Notes under the pieces: generated by a model
What the model saw: the letters and a program-made list of their open reading frames with translations, nothing else
Told to the model about the DNA's origin: nothing
The model's database searches: none
DNA from: Mesorhizobium_K sp040049215
GTDB taxonomy: Bacteria > Pseudomonadota > Alphaproteobacteria > Rhizobiales > Rhizobiaceae
Assembly: GCF_040049215.1 (NCBI RefSeq)
Contig: NZ_JBDZDN010000001.1
Location: forward strand, 496,001 to 560,000
DNA length: 64,000 bases
Direction of reading: 5' to 3'
Shown here: in pieces, positions 55,379 to 64,000 of the stretch
How the letters are laid out: each line of letters begins with the position of its first letter
Position numbering within the stretch: position 1 is the first letter of the stretch
Translations under genes and position numbers: made by a program

Positions 55379-55966
55379 ATGAATTCTCCAAAAGAGCTGA
55401 AACGAGAACTGCGCCGCTCCGCGCTCGAGCGCCGCGATGCGCTTGATCCGTGCTGGCGCATCGAAGCCTCGCTCGAGATGGCCGAGGTTGCGAAAACCGT
55501 GATCGACATCAAGCCCGGCGGCATCGTCTCCGGCTTCTGGCCGATGCGATCCGAGGTTGACGTGCGTCCGGCGATGTTTGCGCTGCGCGAAAACGGCGCC
55601 CGGCTCTGCCTGCCTGCCATCCTCGACAAGTCGACGATCGTATTTCGCGAACTCGTCCGCGGCGCGGCGCTTGTCGACATGGGTTTCGGCACAGCCGGGC
55701 CGGGCGAAGAGGCCGAAACGCTCGACCCAGACATCATGCTCGTGCCGCTCGCAGCCTTCGATGCGCGCGGCCACCGCATCGGCTACGGCGCCGGCTTCTA
55801 CGACCGGGCGATCGCCAGGCTCACCGCCGCCGGCCACGCGCCACGCCTCATCGGCATCGCGTTCGACTGCCAGGAAGTGCCCGAGGTTCCGGACGAACCA
55901 CACGACGTGGTCATTCCCGAAATCCTGACCGAAAGCGGTTTGCGCCGCTTCGAGCCCCCTCTATAG
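55379..55966 (+). CDS. 5-formyltetrahydrofolate cyclo-ligase
   Basis: This 195-residue ATP-dependent enzyme converts 5-formyl-THF to 5,10-methenyl-THF. The N-terminal KRELRRSALERRDAL helps bind ATP; LVPLAAFDARGHRIGYGAG and FYDRAIARL are the signature region near residue 140. I chose the ATG at MNSPKELKREL; an earlier ATG lies inside the 6S RNA downstream region. It follows 6S RNA and precedes the YmdB-like gene by eight bases. Confidence 0.94.
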   Translation: MNSPKELKRELRRSALERRDALDPCWRIEASLEMAEVAKTVIDIKPGGIVSGFWPMRSEVDVRPAMFALRENGARLCLPAILDKSTIVFRELVRGAALVDMGFGTAGPGEEAETLDPDIMLVPLAAFDARGHRIGYGAGFYDRAIARLTAAGHAPRLIGIAFDCQEVPEVPDEPHDVVIPEILTESGLRRFEPPL

Positions 55967-55973
55967 AGGAACG

Positions 55974-56798
55974 ATGAGGCTTCTCTTTCTCGGCGACATG
56001 GTTGGCAAATCGGGACGGACCGCGGTCTGGGAGCAGCTTCCCGGGCTGATTTCCGATTTCCGCCTCGATTTCGTCATCGTCAACGGCGAGAACGCGGCCG
56101 GCGGCTTCGGCATCACCGAAGAAATCTTCCAGACGACACTCGCGGCCGGCGCCGACGTTGTGACCACCGGCAACCATGTCTGGGACCAGCGCGAGGCGCT
56201 CACCTTCGCCGCGCGCGAGGACCGTTTCCTGCGTCCGGCCAACTATCCCCGGGGCACGCCCGGGCGCGGTTCCGGCGTCTATGTGGCGAGGAATGGCGCG
56301 CGCGTGCTGGTCGCCAACATCATGGGCCGCATCTTCATGCATCCCGAACTCGACGATCCGTTCGTCGCCGGCGAACGCGAGGTGGCCGCCTGCCCGCTCG
56401 GCCATCAGGCCGACGCGGCGGTGATCGATTTTCATGCCGAGGCGACGTCGGAGAAGATGTGCTTCGGCCACTTTCTCGACGGCCGCGTCAGCCTCGTCGT
56501 CGGCACGCATACGCATCAGCCGACCGCCGATCACCAGATTCTCAACGGAGGCACCGCCTACATTTCGGATTCGGGCATGTGCGGCGACTACGATTCCTCG
56601 CTCGGCATGGACAAGGAAGAGCCGCTCAACAGGTTTCTCTCGAAGGTGCCGAAGGGCCGCTTCGAGGCCGCCAACGGCCCGGCCACGCTCTGCGGCGTCG
56701 GCGTGGATATCTCCGACCGGACCGGACTGGCCGAAAGAATCGCGCCGTTTCGCCGCGGCCCCCGGCTCGAGGAAACTGCACCTTCCTTCTGGGCCTGA
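55974..56798 (+). CDS. YmdB-family metallophosphoesterase
   Basis: This 274-residue binuclear metallophosphoesterase of the YmdB (TIGR00282) family has motifs in order: LGDMVGKSGR, VNGENAAGGFG, TGNHVWDQ, DFHAEATSEK and GTHTHQPTAD. Bacillus YmdB hydrolyses 2',3'-cyclic nucleotides and cAMP. The conserved operon with 5-FCL in rhizobia may link it to folate or RNA metabolism, but the reaction here is unproven. Confidence 0.93.
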   Translation: MRLLFLGDMVGKSGRTAVWEQLPGLISDFRLDFVIVNGENAAGGFGITEEIFQTTLAAGADVVTTGNHVWDQREALTFAAREDRFLRPANYPRGTPGRGSGVYVARNGARVLVANIMGRIFMHPELDDPFVAGEREVAACPLGHQADAAVIDFHAEATSEKMCFGHFLDGRVSLVVGTHTHQPTADHQILNGGTAYISDSGMCGDYDSSLGMDKEEPLNRFLSKVPKGRFEAANGPATLCGVGVDISDRTGLAERIAPFRRGPRLEETAPSFWA

Positions 56799-56872
56799 CA
56801 TTGACGCCGGTGCACGCCGACCCTACTTGGCGACGAAGCCGATCCTGCTGACATGCCGAGGGGACTGCCGAC

Positions 56873-57637
56873 ATGCCGATCATCGACTTTCTGGCGCCGC
56901 ATTTCGACTGGTTCAACGACCCCACGGCCTGGGTCGCGCTGCTGACGCTGGTGGTGCTGGAGATCGTGCTCGGCATCGACAACCTGATCTTCATCTCGAT
57001 CCTGACCAACAAACTCCCTCCCGAACAGCAGCCCCGCGCCCGCTTCCTCGGCATCAGCGCGGCGCTGGTGATGCGCCTCGTCCTGCTCGCCACCATCTCC
57101 TTCATCGTCCAACTGACCGCGCCGCTCTTCACGCTGTTTGGCCATGGTTTCTCATGGCGCGACCTGATCCTCATCGCGGGCGGGCTGTTTCTCGTCTGGA
57201 AGGCGACCAAGGAAATCCATCACACGGTCGATCCGAACGACCACAAGGATTCGATGGTCGGCACGCTGCAGATGTCGCTCGGCGGCGCGATCTTCCAGAT
57301 CCTGCTGCTCGACCTCGTCTTCTCGATCGACTCGATCATCACCGCGGTCGGCATGACCGACGAGATTGCCATCATGTACATTGCCGTCATCGCCGCGGTC
57401 ACCGTGATGATGCTCGCCGCGACGCCGCTCGCCAACTTCATCGCCAAGAACCCGACCATCGTCATGCTGGCGCTGGGCTTCCTCTTGATGATCGGCATGA
57501 CGCTGATCGCCGACGGCATGGGCTTTCACGTGCCCAAGGGCTACATCTACGCGGCGATGGGCTTCTCGGCCCTGGTCGAGGGCCTGAACATGCTGGCGCG
57601 GCGCAGGAAAAAAGGCGGCTCGGGCGAAGCGCATTAG
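56873..57637 (+). CDS. TerC-family integral membrane protein
   Basis: This 254-residue inner-membrane protein has about seven helices and shows the TerC motifs LEIVLGIDNLIFISILTNK (first acidic motif) and LLDLVFSIDSIITAVGM (second). The family transports metals such as manganese or takes part in metal efflux and in metalation of exported enzymes. It follows the YmdB gene on the same strand by 74 bases, and is convergent with the MBL hydrolase gene. Confidence 0.93.
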   Translation: MPIIDFLAPHFDWFNDPTAWVALLTLVVLEIVLGIDNLIFISILTNKLPPEQQPRARFLGISAALVMRLVLLATISFIVQLTAPLFTLFGHGFSWRDLILIAGGLFLVWKATKEIHHTVDPNDHKDSMVGTLQMSLGGAIFQILLLDLVFSIDSIITAVGMTDEIAIMYIAVIAAVTVMMLAATPLANFIAKNPTIVMLALGFLLMIGMTLIADGMGFHVPKGYIYAAMGFSALVEGLNMLARRRKKGGSGEAH

Positions 57638-57651
57638 CTACGCCGCGGAGG

Positions 57652-58482
57652 CTACACCCCTTCCAAAACGATGATGGTCGGGCGGCTGGGCAGCGTCTTC
57701 AGCGATACTTTCAGCGATCGGCTCGGGCGGAACTCGACGGCAAAGCCCTCGCCCATCAGGCCGGTGAACTCGCCGATCGGCGTCGCATGCCGGTGCATCG
57801 GCAGGATCATCGACGAATAGAGCCGCGTGGTGATCTCGGTCATGGAGCCTATGGACTGCGTCATGCCGCCGTCGATCGGCACCATCAATATGTCCAGCCG
57901 CCCGATCTGCCCGTACTGCGCGTCGCTGAGCTTGGTGTGCAGGTGGCCGAGATGGCCAATGCACAGGCCAGCCACCTCGAAGATGAAAATCGAATTGCCG
58001 TCGCGCTCAAGGCCGCCGCCCCAGTTGCGGATATCCGTCGGCACGTTGCGGATATAGACATCGTCCACGACCACCGTGTGTTTCGCCGGGCCTCCCTTCG
58101 GGTTCCAGCCGCGAAGCACAAATTCGATACTCGAATCCGGATGATCCGAAAAATGGGTGCGATGCGCCTTGTTCATGGTGACGACGCGCGGCAGCGGCTC
58201 GGAGCCGTAGACGCCCGAGAAGTCGGTCGCGATGCGCACGCCGGCCGGTGTCTCGATCACATAGGTCGAATGGCCGGCATAGGTGATCGTGACGTCACCT
58301 TCGACGAAGGTCTGGGCGAGGATCGGCGCGGCGGCTTTCGACGCGGTGAAGCTGGCGTGGGTCGCATGGGGCAGTGCATTCGCGATGGCGACGCATCTGG
58401 ATGGCGGCGCTTCCTCCTGCGCCGCGGCGGCGAACGGGCACGACAGGAAGGCGAGGAACGCGGCGGCGGAAAGGCGGAGCAT
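57652..58482 (-). CDS. Secreted MBL-fold metallo-hydrolase with variant metal motif
   Basis: This 276-residue protein has a Sec signal (about 1-21, SCPFAAAAQ) and an UlaG-like MBL fold: ITYAGHSTYVIETPAG, IATDFSG and VPIDGGMTQS, with late histidine in LPMHRHATP. The usual HxHxDH is replaced by AHRTHFSDHPD, where histidines and aspartate keep similar spacing but in another register. The related rhizobial proteins I recall share this. Its substrate is unknown. Confidence 0.82.
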   Translation of the reverse strand: MLRLSAAAFLAFLSCPFAAAAQEEAPPSRCVAIANALPHATHASFTASKAAAPILAQTFVEGDVTITYAGHSTYVIETPAGVRIATDFSGVYGSEPLPRVVTMNKAHRTHFSDHPDSSIEFVLRGWNPKGGPAKHTVVVDDVYIRNVPTDIRNWGGGLERDGNSIFIFEVAGLCIGHLGHLHTKLSDAQYGQIGRLDILMVPIDGGMTQSIGSMTEITTRLYSSMILPMHRHATPIGEFTGLMGEGFAVEFRPSRSLKVSLKTLPSRPTIIVLEGV

Positions 58483-58711
58483 GACGGTCTTCCGGGGGCG
58501 AACTGGCGCGGTTCCTCACGATAGCGCGCAGCGCGCCGATGGCCAGCCGGGGCCGCTTCCCCAAGGTCACGTTTTCGCGAGGGCGGCGGCTCATCCGGGA
58601 GGCTCCGGCCGGCCTGAACAGCCCTGAACAGCCGCTCCTGCTGGACTTTTTTCCCGACCTGTCTATAAGGCGCGCCATTCCGAAAATCCTGACCACGACG
58701 ACGGGGGCTCA

Positions 58712-59461
58712 ATGGCCGGCCATTCACAGTTCAAGAACATCATGCACCGCAAGGGCCGGCAGGATGCGGTGCGTTCGAAAATGTTCTCCAAGCTGGCGCG
58801 CGAAATCACGGTGGCGGCCAAGCACGGTATGCCCGACCCCAACATGAACCCTCGCCTGCGGCTGGCGATCCAGAACGCCAAGGCCGAATCCATGCCCAAG
58901 GACAACATCCAGCGGGCGATCAACAAGGCTGTCGGCGGCGACGCCGAGAACTACGAGGAAGTGCGCTACGAGGGCTATGGGCCGGGCGGCGTCGCGCTCA
59001 TCGTGGAGGTGCTGACCGACAACCGCAACCGTTCGGCATCGAATGTGCGCGCGGCCTTCACCAAGGCTGGCGGGGCGCTTGGGGAAACCGGCTCGGTGTC
59101 CTTCATGTGGGACCGCGTCGGCGAGATCTACTACCCGGCTTCGGCCGGCAGCGCCGAGAAGGTCATGGACGCGGCGATCGAGGCAGGAGCCGACGACGTG
59201 CAATCGGACGAGGATGGCCACACGATCCTCTGCGCCTTCGAAGGCCTCGGCGACGTGTCGAAGGCCCTCGAGGCGTCGCTCGGCGAGGCCGAGTCGGTGA
59301 AGATGATCTGGAAGCCGCAAAACAACATTCCCGTCGACGAGGAACGCGCGCAGTCGCTGATGAAGCTCGTCGCCACGCTCGAGGACGATGACGACGTGCA
59401 GAACGTCTACGCCAATTTCGAGGTCGACGACGCAACCTTGGCCAAGCTCAGCGCGGCATGA
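58712..59461 (+). CDS. YebC/PmpR-family regulator
   Basis: This 249-residue cytosolic protein of the YebC family has the characteristic start MAGHSQFKNIMHRKGRQDA and the segment DNIQRAINKAVGG. Members act as transcription regulators or, as shown for some, promote translation through proline-rich stretches. The following small gene overlaps its stop (ATGA). A RuvABC operon, a frequent neighbour, is not present here. Confidence 0.95.
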   Translation: MAGHSQFKNIMHRKGRQDAVRSKMFSKLAREITVAAKHGMPDPNMNPRLRLAIQNAKAESMPKDNIQRAINKAVGGDAENYEEVRYEGYGPGGVALIVEVLTDNRNRSASNVRAAFTKAGGALGETGSVSFMWDRVGEIYYPASAGSAEKVMDAAIEAGADDVQSDEDGHTILCAFEGLGDVSKALEASLGEAESVKMIWKPQNNIPVDEERAQSLMKLVATLEDDDDVQNVYANFEVDDATLAKLSAA

Positions 59462-59775
59462 ACGGCAAAGCCCTGCCCGCCATCCGCATCAGCTACTGCA
59501 CGCAGTGCAACTGGCTGCTGCGCGCGGGATGGATGGCGCAGGAACTGCTCTCGACCTTCGGGACGGAGCTCGGCGAGGTCGTCCTGGCGCCCGGCGCCGG
59601 CGGGATATTCACCATCACCTGCAACGATGAGCTGATCTGGGACCGCAAGCGCGACGGCGGCTTTCCCGACGCGGCGAAGCTCAAACAGCTCGTCCGCGAC
59701 GTGATCGACCCCGAGCGCGACCTCGGCCATGCCGACCGCAAGGGGCATAGCAAGGCGCAGACCCCGAGCGATTAA
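59458..59775 (+). CDS. SelT/SelW/SelH (Rdx)-family protein
   Basis: This 105-residue thioredoxin-like protein has the CxxC motif in ISYCTQCNWLLRAGW at the N-terminus, where selenoprotein relatives have CxxU. The GAGGIFTITCNDELIWDRK and FPDAAKLKQLVRD segments fit the Rdx family. It probably acts in thiol redox. The start overlaps the YebC stop, so the genes are co-translated. The gene is followed by tRNA-Gly after 69 bases. Confidence 0.9.
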   Translation: MNGKALPAIRISYCTQCNWLLRAGWMAQELLSTFGTELGEVVLAPGAGGIFTITCNDELIWDRKRDGGFPDAAKLKQLVRDVIDPERDLGHADRKGHSKAQTPSD

Positions 59776-59844
59776 CACAGCGGGTCCGCTCGCAGCTTCA
59801 CGGATTGCGCAGCGCCCGCCGGCCATGATACTCAACCTTGCGTC

Positions 59845-59918
59845 GCGGGTATGATGTAATGGTAGCTTGTCAGCTTCCCAAGCTGAACGCGAGGGTTCGA
59901 TTCCCTCTACCCGCTCCA
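59845..59918 (+). tRNA. tRNA-Gly (anticodon CCC)
   Basis: The acceptor arms GCGGGTA and TACCCGC pair perfectly, and a T discriminator and encoded CCA follow. The anticodon arm TCAGC-TTCCCAA-GCTGA gives anticodon CCC (glycine, GGG codons), and the T arm is GAGGG-TTCGATT-CCCTC. Confidence 0.97.
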
Positions 59919-60096
59919 GCTTGCACCGCAAAGGTTTGAGCCCGATTTCCGGCATCGGCGAGGTCGGCTTTACAGCCGGTTTTGCGGCACATGTTCTCGC
60001 TCTGGCCCCATCGAACTCCCTGACGCGCTGCTGAACGCTGCAACGCGGCGGACAGTAACCGCGGAGGATAAGCCCGACTTTCCCTTCCTCCCGAGT

Positions 60097-60783
60097 TCAT
60101 TCGGTGACGAAACGGTAGCCGACGCCGGGCTCCGTGCGAATGATCTTCGGGTTCGCCGGGTCGCGTTCGATCTTCCCGCGCAACTGGCTGACGAATATGC
60201 GCAGGTAATGCATGTCCTCGCCGTGGGCCGGGCCCCAGACGGAGGTCAGCAAAGTCTTGTGGGTGACGACCCGGCCGGCGTGCCGCGCCAACAGCACGAG
60301 CAGGTCGTATTCTTTCGGAGTCAGCTTCACCGCCGTCCCGTCGCGCTCGACGACCCTTCGGACCGTGTCGATGGTCAGGCCGTCGACGCTGACCGCGGTG
60401 AGGCCGCCATCCTCCTGGATGCGATGGCGTAGCGCCGTGCGCATGCGGGCCGTCAACTCCCCGATACCGAACGGTTTCTCGATGTAGTCGTCGGCGCCAA
60501 GATCCAGGGCGGCGATCTTCTCCGCTTCGCGGTCCCGCGCCGAGAGGATGATGACCGGAACCTGCGACCAGGCGCGCAGCCTTGCGATGACGTCCTTGCC
60601 GTCCATGTCCGGCAGGCCGAGATCGAGAATGATGAGCGACGGGGCTGCCGTCGCGGCAGCCCTCAAAGCATCGGCGCCTGTCATCGCCTCCACGACGTCA
60701 TAGCCCGCCGCTTCCAGCGCAGGGCGCAGGAAGCGCTGTATCTGCGGCTCGTCGTCGACGACGAGGATGCGCTCGCGGCTCAT
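60097..60783 (-). CDS. kdpE: KDP operon response regulator
   Basis: This 228-residue OmpR-family response regulator has an N-terminal receiver (acidic pair VDDEPQIQRFL, phospho-accepting Asp in IILDLGLPDMDG, Lys in YIEKPFGIGEL) and a C-terminal winged helix (LTPKEYDLLVLLARHAGRV and YLRIFVSQLRGKIE). It overlaps kdpD by four bases (ATGA). With KdpD it should activate the kdpFABC potassium pump under potassium limitation. Confidence 0.95.
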   Translation of the reverse strand: MSRERILVVDDEPQIQRFLRPALEAAGYDVVEAMTGADALRAAATAAPSLIILDLGLPDMDGKDVIARLRAWSQVPVIILSARDREAEKIAALDLGADDYIEKPFGIGELTARMRTALRHRIQEDGGLTAVSVDGLTIDTVRRVVERDGTAVKLTPKEYDLLVLLARHAGRVVTHKTLLTSVWGPAHGEDMHYLRIFVSQLRGKIERDPANPKIIRTEPGVGYRFVTE

Positions 60784-63482
60784 GTTTCCTCCACGGGGTC
60801 GGCGCCGGCCGGGACGACCGGAAAGCGCAGTGAGATGCGCGTGCCGCGCCGCTTCACCGCCGGGCTTTGCGCGCTTATCGTTCCGCCCATCGCTTCGACG
60901 AACCCCCTGGCGATGGCAAGGCCGAGGCCGGTCCCGGGCGTTCTGCCGTCCGGTTTCCCGTGCCTGACGAACTTTTCGAAGATGTTGCTCATGTCCTCGG
61001 GAGGGATGCCTCTGCCGAGATCGGTAACGGAGATGACGACATGGTTCGCCTCGACGCGCGCATAGATGCTGATCGGCTCGCTGCCGCCATATTTCACCGC
61101 ATTGTCGATGAGGTTGAACAGCACCTGCCCCAGGAGAACGCTGTCGCCCCGGATCAGCGGGAGTCCGTCGGCAATGCTCGTCTCGATGTTCCGCTCGGGA
61201 AAATAGCGTGCCGCTCGTTGCAGGGTGACGTGGATGACATCCCCGACATCTACCCAGTCGCGTTTCGCGCCGACTGTGCCAGACTCGACCCTGGTCATGT
61301 CGAGGAGATTTGCGACGAACCGTGCCAGCCGGTCACTCTCCTCCCCAATGGAAGCCAGCAGGTCGTCGCGGACCGCCGGTTCCATCCTGTCGCCTAGCTC
61401 GCGCAGGCTGGAAACGGCTCCGGTGATCGTCGCCAGCGGTGTTTTCAGATCATGCGAGATCGACGACAGCAAAGCGGAGCTGAACCGCTCGCCTTCAAGC
61501 TTCGCCGCCTGTTCGAGGCTATCCTTGGAGAGGCGCGCGCGGTCAATGGCAATCGCGGTCTGGTCGAGTATGGAGCCGAGCACCTGCTCTTCCTCCGCGC
61601 CCAGTATCCTGCCTGCCTGCCGATAGCCGACGACGGCCGCCACGCCGGCGGACGCGCCGAGCGGACGGAACTGGAACGGGCTGTTGGGCAGCGTGCCGGT
61701 GCCGTTGCCTGCCGTCTCGTTCTTCTCAAACGCCCAGCGCGCCGCCATCATGTCGGTGACGTCGAGTTCGGTGTCCGGGGGCCAGGCGCCGGACAGGGAA
61801 AGATCGCCGCCGGTCACCGACAGCAGCATGACGTCGCGCCTGAGCGAAGCCCGCAGTTGCGCGACCGCCGCCCAGACCACGTCTTCGTAATTGACCGTGC
61901 CCGACAGTTTTCGCGAGAAATCGTAGAGCGCCTGCGTCGAAGCGGCGCGTCGGCCGGCGGTCGCCGCCTGGTCGCTCAGCCGCGACGCCAGTCCACCGGC
62001 GATCAGAGCCGCGATGATAAAGATGAACAGTCCGAATACCTCATGCGGCGACGCTATCGTGAATGTGTAGAAAGGCGGGATGAAGAAGAAATTATAGGCC
62101 AGGCCCGAGAGGGTCGCCGCCAGCAGCGCCGCCACATAACCGGCATAGACCGCCGACAGGAGCACGGTAAGCAGATAAAGAAGCGACACGTTGGGAAGAT
62201 CCACGAAACGCTCGATCAACGTTCCCAGGTAGGTTGCGGCCGAGACGGCGGCCAAGGGAAAGCCAAGCTCCCATTTGGGGTCTTTGAGATTGAACCAGCC
62301 TGGCCAACGCCGCTCCGGGCTGCGCGGCGGGGCGGGCTCTTCGCTGGTGACGACATGGATGCCGAGGCCGGACACTCGCTCGATCAGCGCATCCGGCAGC
62401 GACTTGCGCAGAAGACCCGCAAGAAAGCCCTGGCGGCGTCCGCCGATGACGATCTGCGTGACATGCTCGCGGCGCGCGGTTCGGAGGATTTCCTCCACGA
62501 AATCCCGCCCGGTCACCCGGCGCGTCTCGGCCCCCAGGCTTTCCGCCAGTTTGAAGGTCGCCGCCAGCCGCTGCGTGATCTCGGGACGCGGGGGCGGGCT
62601 GTCGGCGCGTTCGATCGAGATCACCAGCCAGGGCGCGTTCAGTCCCGACGCCAGGCGGGCCGCCGTGCGCACGACCTTTCCGGACAGCAGGTCCGCGCCG
62701 ATGCAGACGAGCAGCCGCTCGGTCGTCTGCCAGGGGCCCTCGATCGCGTTCTGTTTCAGATAGTCGACCATCTGGTCGTCGACGCGGTCGGCGGTGCGGC
62801 GCAACGCCATTTCACGCAGCGCCGTCAGGTTGCCGAGCCGGAAGAAGCTGTCGACGGCGCGTTGGGCATTCTCGGGAAGATAGACCTTGCCTTCCTTCAG
62901 CCGCTCGATCAGTTCGGCCGGCGCGAGATCGACCAGCAGCACTTCGTCGGCGCGCTGCAGGATGATGTCGGGCACGCGCTCGCGCACGGGAATACCGGTG
63001 ATCTCCGCGACGACATCGGACAGGCTCTCCAGATGCTGGATGTTCATCGCCGACCAGACATTGATGCCGGCGGCGAGCAGTTCCTCTACATCGAGATATC
63101 GTTTGGGATGGCGGCTGTCGGGCGCATTGGTATGCGCGAGTTCGTCGACGATGATGAGGTTGGGCCGGCGGCCCAGCGCGGCGTCGAGGTCGAATTCCTC
63201 GATCTGCCGGCCCTGATGGATGATCTGCCGGCGCGGCACCACTTCAAGCCCTTCGAGCAGGGCCGCGGTCTCGCTGCGGCCATGCGTCTCGGCGAGGCCG
63301 ACGACGACATCGACACCGTCGGCCCTGAGGCGGCGGGCGCGCGTCAGCATGGCGAAGGTCTTGCCGACTCCCGGCGCGGCGCCGAGAAAAAGCGTCAGCT
63401 TGCCGCGGCCTTCGCCGCCGGCAAGCGCAAGCAGAGCGTCGGGATCGGGTCGGTTTTCGGCTCTACGGTTTGCGTCGCCCAT
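60780..63482 (-). CDS. kdpD: Osmosensitive K+ channel histidine kinase
   Basis: This 900-residue inner-membrane sensor has the N-terminal KdpD domain with Walker-like GAAPGVGKTFAML (near residue 33), a universal-stress-like domain (about 250-370), four membrane helices (about 405-510), a GAF-type region, HisKA with the phospho-accepting His in SSISHDLKTPLATI (about 675), and a HATPase domain with NLIDNAVKYGG and DLGRGIPPE. Length matches the family. It lies between kdpC and kdpE in the normal kdpFABCDE order. Confidence 0.96.
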   Translation of the reverse strand: MGDANRRAENRPDPDALLALAGGEGRGKLTLFLGAAPGVGKTFAMLTRARRLRADGVDVVVGLAETHGRSETAALLEGLEVVPRRQIIHQGRQIEEFDLDAALGRRPNLIIVDELAHTNAPDSRHPKRYLDVEELLAAGINVWSAMNIQHLESLSDVVAEITGIPVRERVPDIILQRADEVLLVDLAPAELIERLKEGKVYLPENAQRAVDSFFRLGNLTALREMALRRTADRVDDQMVDYLKQNAIEGPWQTTERLLVCIGADLLSGKVVRTAARLASGLNAPWLVISIERADSPPPRPEITQRLAATFKLAESLGAETRRVTGRDFVEEILRTARREHVTQIVIGGRRQGFLAGLLRKSLPDALIERVSGLGIHVVTSEEPAPPRSPERRWPGWFNLKDPKWELGFPLAAVSAATYLGTLIERFVDLPNVSLLYLLTVLLSAVYAGYVAALLAATLSGLAYNFFFIPPFYTFTIASPHEVFGLFIFIIAALIAGGLASRLSDQAATAGRRAASTQALYDFSRKLSGTVNYEDVVWAAVAQLRASLRRDVMLLSVTGGDLSLSGAWPPDTELDVTDMMAARWAFEKNETAGNGTGTLPNSPFQFRPLGASAGVAAVVGYRQAGRILGAEEEQVLGSILDQTAIAIDRARLSKDSLEQAAKLEGERFSSALLSSISHDLKTPLATITGAVSSLRELGDRMEPAVRDDLLASIGEESDRLARFVANLLDMTRVESGTVGAKRDWVDVGDVIHVTLQRAARYFPERNIETSIADGLPLIRGDSVLLGQVLFNLIDNAVKYGGSEPISIYARVEANHVVISVTDLGRGIPPEDMSNIFEKFVRHGKPDGRTPGTGLGLAIARGFVEAMGGTISAQSPAVKRRGTRISLRFPVVPAGADPVEET

Positions 63483-63490
63483 GATCCATT

Positions 63491-64000
63491 TCAGGACTTC
63501 GGCGCATCGAGCGCCAGGTTGAGCCGCAGCACGTTGACGCGCGGCTCACCGACAATACCGAGCAAGCGGCCTTCCGTGAAGCGATCGACCAGGGCGACAA
63601 GCTCCGTTTCCGCAACGCCGCGCGCGGCGGCGACACGCTTTATCTGCGCGGCCGCGAATTCCGGCGAGACGTCGGGATCGAGACCGGAGCCCGAGGCAGT
63701 GGCGCCATCGGCCGGCACCGGTCCGGCAATGCCCGCGGCGGCAAGCCGTTCGACATCGGTCTTCACGCGGGCCGCGAGATTGGCCGAGGTCGGGCCGAGA
63801 TTCGACCCGGTCGACGCGCCGGCATTGTAGGGCGCATCGGCGGTGACCGACGGCCGCGGCCAGAAATAGCGGTCGGACACGAAATTCTGTCCTATCAGCG
63901 CCGAACCGATGACCGTTTCGCCGTTTCGGATCAGGCTTCCGTTGGCCTGCGCCGGGAAGGCGATCTGACCGATGCCGGTGATCGCAAGCGGATAGGCCAG
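63491..64000 (-). CDS. kdpC: Potassium-transporting ATPase C chain (5' end cut by window)
   Basis: The last 169 residues of KdpC are visible; the N-terminal start and most of the single membrane helix lie beyond the right edge. Conserved segments are SALIGQNFVSDRYFWPRPS, YNAGASTGSNLGPTS and DPDVSPEFAAAQIKRVA. KdpC is the accessory subunit of the KdpFABC potassium pump. The stop lies eight bases before the kdpD ATG. kdpFAB are expected further right. Confidence 0.95.
   Translation of the reverse strand: MAYPLAITGIGQIAFPAQANGSLIRNGETVIGSALIGQNFVSDRYFWPRPSVTADAPYNAGASTGSNLGPTSANLAARVKTDVERLAAAGIAGPVPADGATASGSGLDPDVSPEFAAAQIKRVAAARGVAETELVALVDRFTEGRLLGIVGEPRVNVLRLNLALDAPKS

Overview
The window looks like chromosomal DNA from a GC-rich alphaproteobacterium of the order Hyphomicrobiales (Rhizobiales), probably near Mesorhizobium/Aminobacter/Nitratireductor. 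This rests on the C4-pathway hemA (5-aminolevulinate synthase), an RpoH2-type sigma factor behind an EcfG-type promoter, a serC-type RNA leader ahead of serC-serA, an alphaproteobacterial 6S RNA ahead of the 5-formyl-THF cyclo-ligase gene, TTAA-N7-TTAAC (CtrA-like) boxes ahead of two outer-membrane beta-barrel genes, and a rhizobial hairpin repeat. No rRNA operon, IS element, prophage or CRISPR array was seen.

Layout. 0-7.7 kb: a LacI-controlled catabolic island. A polyamine-type ABC importer (binding protein and two permeases, the last cut by the window edge) runs left from the LacI gene; an AruI-like ThDP decarboxylase and an MBL-fold hydrolase run right; an FAD-linked 2-hydroxyacid dehydrogenase faces them. 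Two adjacent LacI-type operators lie in the divergent promoter. 7.9-13.6 kb: a small lipoprotein, an RND efflux pair and a secreted cupin. 13.6-22.3 kb: an ornithine/alanine-racemase-like PLP enzyme fused to a degenerate arginase fold, two tandem TPR-sulfotransferases, then a leftward galE-guanidinobutyrase/agmatinase-dadA cluster. A roughly 70-bp dadA fragment between the sulfotransferases records how they were duplicated. 22.5-25.5 kb: hemA, an aminotransferase and mscL. 25.5-31 kb: a 0.8-kb intergenic region with a cluster of perfect hairpins, an SSF-PAS-histidine kinase-receiver hybrid sensor, and its probable LuxR-type partner. 31-38 kb: pyrD, a MATE transporter, a sugar-phosphate isomerase-like protein, rpoH2 and an M48 lipoprotein protease. 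38-42.4 kb: a thiamine salvage locus (TPP riboswitch-thiBPQ, divergent thiamine diphosphokinase). 42.4-50 kb: an ABC-F ATPase, a conserved hypothetical, purA, a DMT transporter, an FAH-family enzyme and a HicA/DUF1902 toxin-antitoxin pair. 50-55 kb: serC-serA and the two outer-membrane proteins. 55-60 kb: 6S RNA, 5-FCL, YmdB-like phosphoesterase, TerC, MBL hydrolase, YebC, an Rdx-family protein and tRNA-Gly(CCC). 60-64 kb: kdpC (partial)-kdpD-kdpE.

How the genes may work together. The most interesting inference is a dispersed arginine/ornithine D-amino-acid route between 4 and 21 kb: racemase-like fusion, D-amino-acid dehydrogenase, AruI-like 2-ketoarginine decarboxylase and GbuA-like guanidinobutyrase supply four steps of a path from arginine through 2-ketoarginine and 4-guanidinobutyrate to GABA and urea. 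Only the aldehyde dehydrogenase step is not seen. The substrates of the individual enzymes are inferred from family resemblance, not shown by the sequence.
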